From the NCBI GenBank assembly GCA_003116875.1, contig BCKT01000012.1:186001-250000 (forward strand): a stretch of DNA of 64,000 nt, written 5' to 3'. Both the position numbers and the translations under genes were made by a program. Under the pieces are notes generated by a model that saw nothing but the letters and a program-made list of their open reading frames with translations, made no database searches and was not told where the DNA came from. This document shows positions 12,476 through 23,111 of the stretch, one piece after another (position 1 is the stretch's first letter; every line of letters begins with the position of its first letter). This stretch comes from Takashimella koratensis. Its lineage: Eukaryota; Basidiomycota; Tremellomycetes; Trichosporonales; Tetragoniomycetaceae.

Positions 12476-12908
12476 GACCCGTCGCAAGGTCGACTGGCTC
12501 ACCCAGAAGCTCCACGAGCGCGAGTTCACCGTCTCCGCCATGCACGGCGACATGGACCAGGGCCAGCGTGAGGTCATCATGAAGGAGTTCCGCTCCGGTT
12601 CGTCTCGTGTCCTCATCGCCACCGACCTCCTCGCCCGTGGTATCGACGTCCAGCAGGTCTCCCTCGTCATCAACGTGAGTACAGATCATCCTTTGAGCAG
12701 TCACATTGAACTGACGATGCCCCAGTACGACCTCCCTCCCTCCAAGGAGAACTACATCCACCGTATCGGCCGTGGTGGTCGTTTCGGTCGTAAGGGTGTT
12801 GCGATCAACTTTGTCACCACCGAAGACATCAAGCTCCTCCGTGAAATCGAGGCGTTCTACAACACTCAAGTCGACGAGATGCCCCTCAACGTCGCCGACC
12901 TCATCTAA
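11023..12908 (+). CDS. TIF1: Translation initiation factor eIF4A (DEAD-box RNA helicase)
   Basis: ATP-dependent RNA helicase of the eIF4F cap-binding complex; unwinds mRNA leaders in the cytoplasm. Exons 11023..11030, 11380..11457, 11679..11859, 11919..12674 and 12726..12908 give 401 residues, normal for eIF4A. Motifs in order: Q motif near 'FERPSAIQ', motif I 'AQSGTGKT', Ia 'PTRELAQQ', DEAD box 'DEADEML', motif III 'SAT', then 'ARGIDVQQV' and '[13 protein letters not shown]' (motifs V and VI). The first coding exon is only 8 nt. It is followed by 349-nt and 221-nt introns, much longer than others in the window, a common feature of highly expressed genes. Codon use is strongly biased (CTC, GTC, GCC, AAG), as expected for an abundant protein. 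Confidence 0.97.
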
Positions 12909-13766
12909 GTGTGCACGACCTTACCCTCTACTGCACAATCAACCTCTACCCTCCACCCTCCCCAAAGTCCAGATCAACCCAACCAATCTCCATCTCCCGT
13001 TTGCCCGGCCCTGCCTCTTTTGATTTTCGCTATACAGGCCTCTCTCCCTATTGCTCCCCTTTATCTCTCTCTTGTGTTTTCTCGTATTCCCTCTCAACCA
13101 AAATGTGCCCGTGGAAGATGCGTCGTCGTGGGCGTAGGCCAAAACGACTGTGTGGCGGCAGGTTGGTGGCGTTTGTAGAGGCCGCGCTCCTGTCTTCGTC
13201 TAGAATTGGGCGGAAAGAGTAGTGAACCCGATCCCTCCCCAACAACAATCAAACCTCCTCCCTCCCTCTACGATTATCTTCCCATACTCCAGACACAACC
13301 TCACCACCCCACCCCACCCACTCTACTGTTGACAACTAGCTACTACTCTGATCACGTCAACCACGCTCAACTTTTACCTCTTACTCCCTCCGACATTCAC
13401 CTCATATAGAGAGAAGAGAACTTGGTTGAGCGGAACTCTTTCCTGCTACAAAGATCTCGTGACGATGACATGGCATGACCACCTTCGCATCATTACCAGC
13501 CGCCGCGTGACATTGCATCTCCTATGCAGTCTGTGGCACCCAAGTGCAATATCGTGTGCCACAATCTCGTGCTCAGCTGATCCTTTCATTGAATCGAAGG
13601 CGGTTTGAGGGCCCGCCGCTTTGCTCCACAGCCCATGTACCGGCGAGTGCATATCACAAAGCTCTCAATTTCTGACCTTGCCTCATCAATCTTTACGACG
13701 ACCCCTTGGCAGCGTTCTTTTCGAAGAGGCCCAGAATTTCATCGAGTGCCCTCGACAACGCACGAC
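12909..13766. other. Intergenic region after eIF4A
   Basis: Begins with the CT-rich eIF4A 3' UTR. From about 13,430 it becomes the upstream region of gene A. I see no gene I can support. Confidence 0.45.
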
Positions 13767-14688
13767 ATGCCTCGCACACTCACCCCCCTATCGATTCACC
13801 TGTCGGAACCTTGGCTTGATGGATTTCGTGACCGAGCGACCCCTGAGGTCAAAGCGTACCTCGACGCCTCGTCGTTTGGCATCAATCAAACAGAGTCGAA
13901 TAATGGGGAGATCCATGCGAAACACTTTGTTGAGCTTCCTACAAAACTGTTCCGTGTAACAGTTTCCACCAGTCGTCACTCTTACGAAGCCTTCTTGCTA
14001 CCATTCCATCTTCGTCTGCTGGGGCGTCGCCAGTTCGAAAGAGTGCAAACTCGCCTCGGTGACACTTGAGAACTCTGAGACTCTTGATACTATACTCAAG
14101 TCCACTTCCGCTGCGAACACCCACCGGCTTCGGCTTGTCCGTCAAAGATCTGGTCGAAAAACACAAGGTCGAGGCTCGACACGACGTAAACGTCCGGAAC
14201 AACATGGTCGCAAAACAGGATGGCATTCGATCGTTTCTAACATCTTCATTCCTTGTCAGTTTACCTGTACCTTCTTTGGTCGATACCCATTGAACCCCAC
14301 TAATACCACCACTGCGACCGGCACTGTCGAAGGCTACTGTCGAATCATTTGTTACACCATTCTCGGAGAACTCAATGAGCAAGAACCCAAACCGATATTT
14401 CATAATCTCACCACCTTCACCCCCCTCCCTCATTCCGCGGTCCGGGGCCCTCGGATCGTTCTTTCTTCGTTCGCTCCCGACTCTACAAACATCTCCCCTC
14501 CCCTTCCCACCGTCGTGTCCAACGCCCGCTCTCTCGCTGCGTCGACAGTTCGTTCTGCCGGCGTGACAAACCCCGAACCCAGAAGCCATCCCTCGAGCCT
14601 TCAAACCATGTCACTCGCCTTCATACTTGGACCACCGACATCTAAACCCCTCTCCGTCATGTCCATCACCTCGCTTCTCTCCCCGTGA
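13767..14688 (+). CDS. Family member A: unrecognised gene, possibly decayed
   Basis: I do not recognise this family. A model join(13767..14032,14101..14185,14260..14688) gives 259 residues. Intron 2 (74 nt) has a GTAAAC donor, a CTAAC branch site and a TCAG acceptor and restores frame exactly. Intron 1 has a poor donor (GTTCGA), so a frameshifted relic is possible instead. Resemblance to B is clearest at 'CRIICYTILGELNEQEPKP' here against 'CIISCYTTLQDAADGNPEP' in B. The segments 'FVELPTKLF', 'FLLPFHLRL' and 'VKDLVEKHKVE' also have counterparts in B and C in the same order. No signal peptide or membrane helix is seen. It is the first of three same-strand copies spaced 1.1-1.4 kb apart. Confidence 0.45.
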
Positions 14689-15172
14689 TACTCCGATACA
14701 CTCCCCGTGGTTTTTATGGGCTGGACGCACGATTCCCGAGGCTTCGACACGAGGAACAAGAGCGAGCCGGGTAATGGAGAGGGGTAATTGAGAGAAGAAA
14801 GTTGAGTTTGAGTTGGTATCTGTTTCGTAAGAGATATGACAATCCGCTTTAGCTGTTCCATGTGCCCTGATAGTCGTTCCTCTCCCTTCTTTTTGCAGTT
14901 GTGCTCTGCCACCATCATTTCTAGGTTTTCGCCACCCTATGTCTTGCTTGACTGATCCAGTGAATAACGAATCATAGGTCGCCCACCTGCGATCTTAGCT
15001 CCATACTGTTAGATCCTTTGATCTTCGGACATGGCTGCTCTATCCAGTACATCACGAAAGCTGACATGCTCTAATGTCCTTCCTTCCTTCGTCACATTGC
15101 TCGCATCGACTTTGCCACCGCTTTCACCGTCACGACTCTCGACACTTCTTACAGAAACGACGCACGTCCGAC
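14689..15172. other. Spacer between family members A and B
   Basis: Presumed 3' end of A and promoter of B. No TATA-like element and no convincing ORF. Confidence 0.4.
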
Positions 15173-16225
15173 ATGTCCACCCGACTCGCTACTCCCTCTC
15201 ATATCTATCTTGACTCGACTAAACGTTGGCGAGAGGAGACCCTTTTCTCCCCTCATTTTCAGCTTTTCATGAACGAGAGGTCTTTCGCCTTCGCTTATGT
15301 TGATAAGAAACCTGAATAATGGCATGGCGTCGAGTTCTCGACCAGAATCTTCCAAGCACCGACCGCTCTCCCGAATGCCGCTGTGCGTCAGTACTACCAC
15401 TCTGTGAATATGCGATGGCGAACTTCTGGGACGATTCCGTCCGGTACGGGCACAGTCACGCTGAGACCCAAGGGACAGTTAATCGATTTGGAATCCATCG
15501 TTCGTTCTCGTTCATTCGATTCGGCAACCAGTATTCGCTTCAATTCAACTCGATCCAGGCAAGGAGCAATTAACGAAAGGCATCGATGCGCTTCTTGGAC
15601 GATTCACCTGCCTTATCGATTGTCTGTTCGCAGTACTGTTCACTCAAGTGGTGGAGCGACCGCCGACGCTTCAAGGTCTGTCAACGTCACTGGCATGTGC
15701 ATCATCAGCTGCTATACGACCCTTCAAGACGCTGCCGACGGAAATCCCGAACCATTCTCTCTCCACAATCTCCTGTTAGGTTTCTTCACTCGATCTGGGG
15801 GATCCATCGCTCGACGCTCTACGGACTGCTATATATCCCTCTGTCACTCTCTCCGCAGCTCCCCCTGGCCGTGTCACAGTCCCATGCTACCCCTGGTGGC
15901 GTTGAATCTGCGCCACCCCGCTCGGATCGCTCTCGTCACTCGAGGTACTTCGGTACCGCACAGATCGCCTCCGCAGTCCTTGGCCGTAATACCTGACATA
16001 GAGCTCGAGAAGACGGGGGGTCAAGGTGACCTCTACCTCCTCAGAAGCCGTTTCGATCTAGTTTTCCAGGGGTCTGCGCCGCGTGGCCATTGCTGGAGGC
16101 AGCCCATGTCAAGTATCGCGCTGTGCATCCGAAGGCTAAAAGTTGGAGTGTCAACGGGCTTCAGTGAAGGAAGGCCGTCCTTTCGAAGAGGACGCCACGG
16201 TAGAAAGCCGTTTGCAAGTCTCTGA
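15173..16225 (+). pseudogene. Family member B: full-length copy with one in-frame stop
   Basis: From ATG 15173 one reading frame runs 351 codons to 16225, close to the length of member C (372), interrupted only by TAA at 15317..15319. The stop lies between 'DKKPE' and 'WHGVEFSTRIF', a place where member C continues 'QKKKGVITSLPTTLL'. So the frame looks conserved on both sides and the stop looks like a point mutation. A 36-nt GT...AG segment (15299..15334) could remove the stop as an intron, but its acceptor is poor and it is shorter than nearly all other introns here. The segments 'VRQYYHSVNMRW', 'GQLIDLESIV' and 'CIISCYTTLQ' match A and/or C in order. The last ~100 codons show less resemblance and may be out of frame. 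Function unknown. Confidence 0.5.
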
Positions 16226-16226
16226 G

Positions 16227-16232
16227 TATAAG
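16227..16232 (+). promoter_or_regulatory. TATA-like element before member C
   Basis: TATAAG 83 nt upstream of the chosen ATG of member C, a plausible core promoter position. It follows the stop of member B directly, so C appears to have its own promoter. Confidence 0.4.
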
Positions 16233-16314
16233 ATACAAATATTGATGCTATGCTTGGGCTTTGCTTCAGCGGCAAATCATCAAGAAAGACCACAGGGAAC
16301 CAACAGCCGATACG

Positions 16315-17433
16315 ATGTCAGCGAGCAAGTCATCCTCAGCCTACTCTTCCGGAATCGAGCATGACGTTCATTCACCGGACGCATTCTCCCGGACCGAAAC
16401 TACGTCCGACGTTGTCCCGAAACCCTCGGTTGACCTACTCTCGGACGTCGATTGCGCTATCATCGATGCGAATGATGGGAAGGTTTTCGATTGTGTGATG
16501 AATGCCTTGAGGCAGAACCACAAAACCGCCACCCTCATCACCAGTCGACACCTTCACATCTTTAGCTCACATCTGTTTTCCCAGAAAAAGAAAGGCGTCA
16601 TCACCAGCCTGCCCACAACGCTGCTGGACGGAACGACCGACTCCACAAATTTGGCAAAGGGGATCATCGACCGCCAATTCTTCCATCGTCTGTCGGTACG
16701 CTTCCATGCTGACGAATTCGGTTGGCGTTCCAACTCAGAGTTCAAGGTTGACTTCCTCGGCACGACGATCGCCGACATTCTGGAGCAGGAAAAGTCATTG
16801 ATCTGCACCAACTCCAGGGAGCCGCTTGGCGAGCTGAAGAAGAATTCGCAGTTGTTAGGGGAGGTTCTCGTCTTCAATCGCTGGTGCACCGTCCAAGATC
16901 TTCGACACCCTTACCCGCCGAAAAGAAGACTCCAATTTAGGACTACCTTACAAACTCGCTTCACCGAGAAACAAGATTTCAGAGCCTGCGATCTACTCTC
17001 GGGCGTCAGCGATTGGCGACCGGGAATACCGCTCCGACCCGACAATGACGATGCGAATACCTCTCAGATCGACACGACAGGAGCCGACCGGGCGGTTTCC
17101 GTCAAGCGGTGCCGAGACACAGCACTCAACCAATGTGTCAAGCTCTCTCCCTTGTGGGCGGCATGGCTCGAAGTTTCGGAGGAGCTCCCAGACGACCTCA
17201 CTTCACTCGATGGTTGGACGACAGAGACGATTCTCACCTCGCTCCCGAACCCCTTAGCGATCGATGGGACGTCGGATGAACGAGACCCCCAACATTCGTC
17301 AAACTCCGAGGCGACCGAAGATCATGACGGCTTGACGTACGATTTAGCTGAATTCGAGGGGGGTGCTATGATTATGGAGTTTCAGTTTGATCCCAGTGCC
17401 GCTGACATAGAAGATTTTCTGAGGTCGGTCTAA
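16315..17433 (+). CDS. Family member C: intact protein of unknown function
   Basis: Single exon, 372 residues. The ATG at 16315 was chosen because the frame upstream has no other ATG and a TATA-like element lies 83 nt before it. The protein is soluble-looking, with no signal peptide or membrane helix. Residues 1-45 are Ser/Thr-rich. The middle holds the shared family order: 'VDCAIIDANDGKVFDCVM', 'HIFSSHLFSQKKKGVITSL', 'RQFFHRLSVRFHADE', 'GTTIADILEQEKSL' and 'RRLQFRTTLQTRF'. The C-terminal 90 residues are acidic, ending 'FQFDPSAADIEDFLRSV'. I do not recognise a known domain; a beta-rich fold is suggested by the alternating hydrophobic strands. It is the only clearly intact copy of the tandem three. 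Confidence 0.65.
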   Translation: MSASKSSSAYSSGIEHDVHSPDAFSRTETTSDVVPKPSVDLLSDVDCAIIDANDGKVFDCVMNALRQNHKTATLITSRHLHIFSSHLFSQKKKGVITSLPTTLLDGTTDSTNLAKGIIDRQFFHRLSVRFHADEFGWRSNSEFKVDFLGTTIADILEQEKSLICTNSREPLGELKKNSQLLGEVLVFNRWCTVQDLRHPYPPKRRLQFRTTLQTRFTEKQDFRACDLLSGVSDWRPGIPLRPDNDDANTSQIDTTGADRAVSVKRCRDTALNQCVKLSPLWAAWLEVSEELPDDLTSLDGWTTETILTSLPNPLAIDGTSDERDPQHSSNSEATEDHDGLTYDLAEFEGGAMIMEFQFDPSAADIEDFLRSV

Positions 17434-17871
17434 GTGCATACAGTTTAGCGAAGGAGAGTGATAGAGAGAGGGTCAACTCCAAAATGATGGCAATTGCGGA
17501 ACAATCCGTAAGGCATATACCAATACTGTGGGTCGCAATATACATTGGAACGGATAAACGCCGGCGATTTGTTATCGACCGTTATTCGGAGTCATTCCGG
17601 AGAAGAGTGAAAGCAGATGAAGACCCCACCCGGACCTCGGCCGATTCCAGTCCAGAAAGCGAAGCGCAAACACCGAAAGCAGGGAGTGGAGAGTCTCCAG
17701 GGCGCCTATGTATGCATGGACAGGGAGTCACTGAGCATTGCAAGGGTAGATTGCATGAAGTCACCTCGACGATTGGGAGTTGTCGAAATCGACCAATAAA
17801 GTGAGACCTGGAATTCGACCGAAAATCCGGTGGCGAAGTTCGGGGTGTTGCCGGTCATTGTTTTCACCTGT

Positions 17872-17898
17872 CGCCCCCGCCCAAAGCTAGGCGGGGCG
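17872..17898. promoter_or_regulatory. GC-rich inverted repeat (Mig1/CreA-like GCGGGG)
   Basis: CGCCCCCGCC ... GGCGGGGCG around an 8-9 nt spacer, with one bulged C. GCGGGG matches the core recognised by fungal Mig1/CreA carbon-catabolite repressors. It sits about 160 nt before the dioxygenase ATG. Confidence 0.35.
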
Positions 17899-17941
17899 AA
17901 AGATGACTCTCACGATTCTCGGCCCAAATGAGAGATAGGTA

Positions 17942-17953
17942 CAGGTGCACCTG
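17942..17953. promoter_or_regulatory. Perfect 12-bp palindrome CAGGTGCACCTG
   Basis: Self-complementary, containing two overlapping CANNTG E-box cores, about 100 nt upstream of the dioxygenase start codon. A homodimeric bHLH or similar factor could bind it; this is inference. Confidence 0.35.
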
Positions 17954-18051
17954 GCTATTACACCTCTTTGCTGCTTCATTTCGTCTCCCTGAAAAGAGAC
18001 ACTTCGCTCTATTGACGATCGTTTCCTCCAACCTCAAAAATTCCCGCTACG

Positions 18052-19216
18052 ATGCCCGCTCCCACTCGTCGAACCACTCCCCCTCCTGAACTCCCTCCCT
18101 TCAAATTCGCCAACCGCTTTGACAGGCCCACCTTTGGCGATTGGCGTGACGAGCTCGTCACCAAAGGCTACCATGTCGTAAAAGGCGCCGTCCCTCGCGA
18201 GCGTGCCCTCGAATACCGAGAGGCGTGCTTCCAGTGGCTCGAATCGTTCCCTCTGGGCTTTGACCGAAACGACACCAGCACTTGGACCAACGAGCACCTC
18301 CCTGTCCACGTCAAGGGAGGCATGTTCAACGGCTACGGCTACGCTCACGAGAAGCACGTGAGTGGCAACGGATCTCCTCTTGTAACCTTCCCTGTTATTT
18401 ACTGTCATCCAGCTTTGGGACTTGCGATGTGAGGAAGGGATTATCGATGCGTTCGCAAAGGTCTGGGGCACGTCCGAGCTCATCACCTCGTTCGATGGCG
18501 GTTCGATCATGCTTCCCAAGCGAACCGACGTCGCCGACGGCGGCAAGTGGGAGCACATGGACCAGTCCCTCCACCGCCGTGGCTTCTACGTACGTACCCA
18601 GCAAATGATTCTGAACAGCCACTAGTCTACCCAACTAACAGAGTCATATCACTTTCACCGCTCTGCTTGCATGTGTTCCACACAGTGCTGCCAGGGTTTG
18701 GTTAATTTGAACGACTGCGGCCCGGATGACGGTGGTCTCATGGTACTCGAGGGATCGTCCAAGCTCGTAGAGGAGTTCTTCGACGCTCATGGACGTGAAT
18801 CCTACCTTTCGTGGGGTCCATTCGATTGGTACGGCTTCACCGACGAGCAGCAGCAATGGTTTTTCGACCGCGGTTGCAAATGGATCAAGGTATGCGCCGA
18901 GCCGGGCGACCTCATTCTCTGGGACTCGAGGACGATGCACTACAACGTTCGACCAAAAGGCGAGCGGGATCGCGTATGCACATACATCTGCATGGCGCCG
19001 GCATCTCTTCTCTCCGAAGAAGACCGACAAACGAGGATCAACTGCTTCGAGACGTACCGAGGTACTACGCATGTTCCATTCGCTGCGATCTACTCACGTG
19101 CCCTCAAGCCTTCCCTGCGAAACGGCGAACCGTGCCCGTACGATAAATGTGCTCCGTCAAACCCTCCCGTGACAACTAAACAGATCCTCCAGCTCGTGGG
19201 CGCGGTTCCCTACTGA
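18052..19216 (+). CDS. Phytanoyl-CoA dioxygenase (PhyH) family protein
   Basis: Fe(II)/2-oxoglutarate-dependent oxygenase of the PhyH superfamily; the substrate cannot be read from sequence. Exons 18052..18357, 18413..18589 and 18686..19216 give 337 residues. The metal-binding HxD is 'EHMDQS', just before intron 2. The distal His is in 'LILWDSRTMHYN', and the 'GLVNLNDCGPDDGGLMVLEG' strand between them is typical of the family. The N-terminal 'GYHVVKGAVPRERALEYREA' matches the usual PhyH start. No peroxisomal SKL-type ending is seen (it ends 'AVPY'), so a cytosolic enzyme is likely. It is convergent with the Zn2Cys6 regulator, only 170 nt between stops. Neighbouring regulator and transporter suggest catabolism of an unusual substrate. 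Confidence 0.85.
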
Positions 19217-19386
19217 GAGGAAGGCGGGATCAGCAGGTACATAGGGTCCATGATACCGTAGTCTTAGTCATATGTTTGCAGAGCAAAATACACGTCGCAG
19301 TATTACCTCAACCTTCTACATGTAAATAAATCCTGTTTCCTAAACCTGTTCTACAGTATCGAACAAAAATCTACCTGTCTGGATAT

Positions 19387-22300
19387 TTAGGAGTATTCTG
19401 GTGCTGGGAACGACGCCCACCACGAATCCCCTCCAAGCAATGTGTTTAGCAAGTCTGAGTTCAGATCAATAGGGTTGTTCGCCGGCCACAATTCATCCTG
19501 AGTGAACTCCATTGGGCCCAATCCAGAGAACAGGTCATCGATACCTCCATGCTCGAGAAGGGGGAGGTCGACAAAGTCTGCCTGCTGATTCTCAGCAGCG
19601 GGCATGAAGCCTGTCCCGACTCCGCCTTCCACCCCGCCACCGACTGAGGCTGGGCCCCTTGTAGCCCCTCCTGCCGTGATGGCGTCCCCTACACTGGCGT
19701 CTGCATTCTCAGGGGAAAGGTCAGACCCCGTGACCGTTTGATCCGCGGGTCCAGCCCGTACTTCTCGGCCATGCTCGTTCCAAGTTGTCGTTGCCGATGG
19801 AGAGGCAATCGCGGCACCACTTTTGGGACGAATCTTCCTCTGCGTTGCCGATGATCGTGAGACCTTGACGTTTAATCGGTTACCTTCTCGGGGGTGGTCC
19901 GGGCCCAAGTTTGTCGCCCTCTTCTGACTCGCTTCTGCATCCAAAAGCATCCGATCCAAGATTTCAGTCCCTCGGCGCACCATCGCGTTTTGTATGCGAG
20001 CGCCTTTCAACAGGGTTACTAGATGCGCGACCTCGGCTTGCAATTGGTGTGCTGCCGCAGCGTCCAACTTCCCGTGTATCAGTTCGATTGCGAGGACCAT
20101 ACCGGAGACAATGGTGTACGAGGAGACGTGCCAGTTCTTCAAAAACATGGACGGGGCCGGGACTTCGCGTAAAGCCAAAGAGGTCCGGGCGGCGTTCACA
20201 CAGATCTAATATGACAACCTGATCAACAGCGCGATCACAATACTTGCTGATGCTAGGAGGAAAGTGAAAACGTACTGTGCGAACCTCAGCGAACCGTTTA
20301 TCCGTGTAGCTTCGTCCCAGGAACCAGCGATAGAGTTGAATTCTTCGAGTGGACACCGCTGCAGCCCACAAATAGCGCGACCAGGGTTTCCAATTGAACG
20401 CTGTTTTTACATCAATCATCTCTTGGCCCTGTAAGTACACCTCATTCTTGACTGGGCGAAGCTCGGGCGTGTCGTCAAACAGTCGAGAGAGTCGTTCGTC
20501 GAATACCTGGACGCATCGATACCTGGACGCGAGCGTGTCCTTTTTGGTGAATGAGTGACAAAAGTCACGGACAAGATCGGAGAGGCGACCCATAATCAAG
20601 AGACTGTGACATGTCAGCTATCTCAGCTGAACTCGTGTCGTCCTTCACTTACTGAGAGACGTTTGTAACATAGCTGAGTTCGTGGGGCCTGACTGGGGAT
20701 CCGTCGATCAGCTCGTGGTCGTCGACATTTGCAGGTGGGGACGTCCAAGCCTCTGTGTTTTGTAAGCAAAGCCAAGAGAATGTAATCGAATGGCGATGAC
20801 CCACCAGGATACGTCAAATGATAGGGGTATTGAGCGGCAGGCGAGAGACTAAATTACGAATTCAGCGTCAGTTAGTTGCTCCCCAGTGCAGGATAGGAAG
20901 GCTCACCTCTCGGATAATTTGAGACACCACCAGATTCGACGGATAAGCTCTGATCGCACAGTCCCGCCGAACAGGTCTGGAGGGGTGTTGGCGGTGACGA
21001 GGTGGAAATTTTGATCTCGAGCGAGACCCAGTGCACAGTGCATCAGCGACGTGACATATTTGGAGTTGCTACATGGGTATCAGCTCAGTCTTGTCAGGTC
21101 ATTTCAGATGGGGAAGGGGGATTTACACGGGGATGAGCGACTCACTCAAACGCGTGCGCTATCATGGGGAGAACACAGATGGTTTGAAGAACAAGCAGTG
21201 TTGGAAAAACCATAAAACCGCTCAGCTGCAAGCAGTTCAGGGCGGTGTCGAACCAGAACCGAGGTAGCATTTTGATCTCCTCTAAATGTCGGTGGGAAAC
21301 ATCAGCACCGACCTCAGCTACCGAGAGGAGGTCATATCATGAGAGCTCACGTTGTGTAAATCCAATAGAAAGGGCCACTGATTCGTCCATGAAATATAGG
21401 CTGCAAGCGAGAATAGCGTAATCTATTTGATCCCATAGTCAGAGGACACTGTCACTATTCCACGTCATATTGAGCTTACACAGTGCGTAGAAGTCATATG
21501 ACTGGTCAACAAGATCGCCCTTCATCAATTTAAGCGTCCAGTCGTCGTGGTCCTTCAGGTACGACGGGATGTGGAACACCGGGTGGATCCAATGCAAGTA
21601 GTTGCAATGCCAACGGACCAGTGCCGAGCTGTGCTTCAATGGGACGATAGAGCGAAGGCAGAGGAGAGTTTCTGCCCCCGGTTGGGCAAACAGGTGACTT
21701 GGCTACATGGTGGGGCAGTCAGCGACAGGATCCTGTCGCGCTTGGGTTTCATCCTCAGTCACTCACCTGCTGTCCGATGGCAGTTGGTATTCCAGAGAGC
21801 CCGTAGACTTGACCGGCGGTGGCTAGATAGTCAATTCTACCAAAGTCGGCAGCTCGAACCTCTGGATCCGGAGAGGAAGCAAGCGAATGACCTCCAGAGC
21901 TCGTGTTCCATTCTGGCCCGACGCCCCGGACAACTCCTGACCCTGCGGCTGAGTTTTCCCGCTTTCGCTTCCCCCATGGCTGACCATCATTGGCTTCCTC
22001 TTCTTCAACCTCTCCTTCTGCCAGCATATCATCGATTGCGTCCCATCGCATACTGTATTTCGACGGACCCGCTTCGATGAAACGCCCGGATCCACCGATG
22101 CCCTCGCTGTCGCCCTCCAGCTCGGCCAATCTAGCTTGGGTAGTTCGTACTTGGTCCATCAATTGTCGGATTACCTTCTCACGCGAATTCAGTCTCCGAT
22201 GCAAGGACTTGTTCTCGTCAACAAGTTGAGGAAGTGTTGGCTGACGTCGGACTTGGCGGCCCGCTTCACTCCCTGAGGCCTGGCCCCCATTGACAATACC

Positions 22301-22620
22301 CGATCTATCATCATGTAAGCGAGGACAACATGAGTTGCCGAATGAGCTCACTCTTGCTCGCAGAGATCGCTAAGGCCACGCGAGACACATCGGGAACACG
22401 GGAACACCTTGTCGCATTTGACCTGCTCCTTCGTCAGCTTGTGCATCTTTTGTTGAGTGAGTTGTGTGGCCTCACCTTGTGACGGTAGCAGAATCCGCAG
22501 CTTCGACCTTTGTCAGTGTCCCTCCGAAGGCGATCCGACACCGAACGCCGAAACCCACCTCTTCACTTGTCGCTGGCTGTAGCGAGAGCGCTTCTTAGAA
22601 GCCTGCGGACTGTCCTCCAT
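19387..22620 (-). CDS. Zn2Cys6 fungal transcription factor
   Basis: Twelve exons on the minus strand: 22559..22620, 22476..22500, 22352..22422, 21767..22304, 21480..21702, 21351..21422, 21146..21281, 20907..21068, 20805..20848, 20653..20752, 20276..20603 and 19387..20205; 859 residues. The N-terminal binuclear cluster is complete (C-x2-C-x6-C-x5-C-x2-C-x8-C) but split over exons 1-3. A coiled-coil segment follows ('VDENKSLHRRLNSREKVIRQ'). The fungal-specific middle region shows 'YYAILACSLYFMDES', 'IRRIWWCLKL' and 'PPANVDDHELIDG'. The C-terminal ~150 residues are acidic and Pro/Gly-rich, a likely activation domain. Sits between the dioxygenase (convergent) and the sugar transporter (divergent), the position of a pathway-specific regulator. 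Splice sites were chosen by frame and family pattern; 1-2 could be off. Confidence 0.85.
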
Positions 22621-23101
22621 GGTGAAGCTCGCTTGCGACCTGCAGGGTGCTTGCAGTGAGAAGATATCAATATCGTTGTAAATTGGTGAATGAGAGATTG
22701 TAGAGTTCCGAAATCTGGATTAGACTACACCTGCCAAGGCGGATGAAATTTGAAATCAATTTGCTTGTTTGTGCCGAGACACTAACTCCGGGGAGAGCTT
22801 TGCAAATACAAGTCTGTTGGATCTGCACTGTCCCGGCAGACTATGAGGTGTGAGTGTGGCTGCCTAGAATGTGAGCAATGGACAGTAGTGTAGTGAGGTC
22901 AGAGACTCCAAGACGGTTATGCTTCACAGAGAGAGTCCGGCCGCGGATCCATTACCCGACGTCCTGGATTGAACGCTTCGCCGTCACAGGCCGAGAAATT
23001 CTCTCAAGGTCACGGGCAAGCTCACTTTGAAACAACCACCCTGGGGTCATTTGGAGCAAGCGTGTAGCAACGTAGCAGCAGGATCTACAGATTGAGGCCT
23101 C

Positions 23102-23111
23102 CGGATGTCCG
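23102..23111. promoter_or_regulatory. CGG-N4-CCG inverted half-sites
   Basis: Zn2Cys6 dimers typically bind CGG triplets in inverted, everted or direct arrangement. This pair lies between the regulator and the transporter and could serve either, including autoregulation. Inference only. Confidence 0.35.

Larger units (their letters stand above)
17434..18051. promoter_or_regulatory. Upstream region of the dioxygenase gene
   Basis: Contains the inverted repeat at 17872..17898 and the palindrome at 17942..17953, described separately. A 106-codon frame at 17484..17804 shows no family features and I do not call it. Confidence 0.45.

Noticed and set aside
13939..14604. 221-codon minus-strand open frame opposite gene A
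   Set aside because: Composition is Gly/Arg/Ser-rich without motifs, and the plus-strand frames carry the A/B conservation, so this is a shadow.
17484..17804. 106-codon frame after family member C
   Set aside because: No resemblance to other genes or to the family C-termini, and ordinary intergenic composition.
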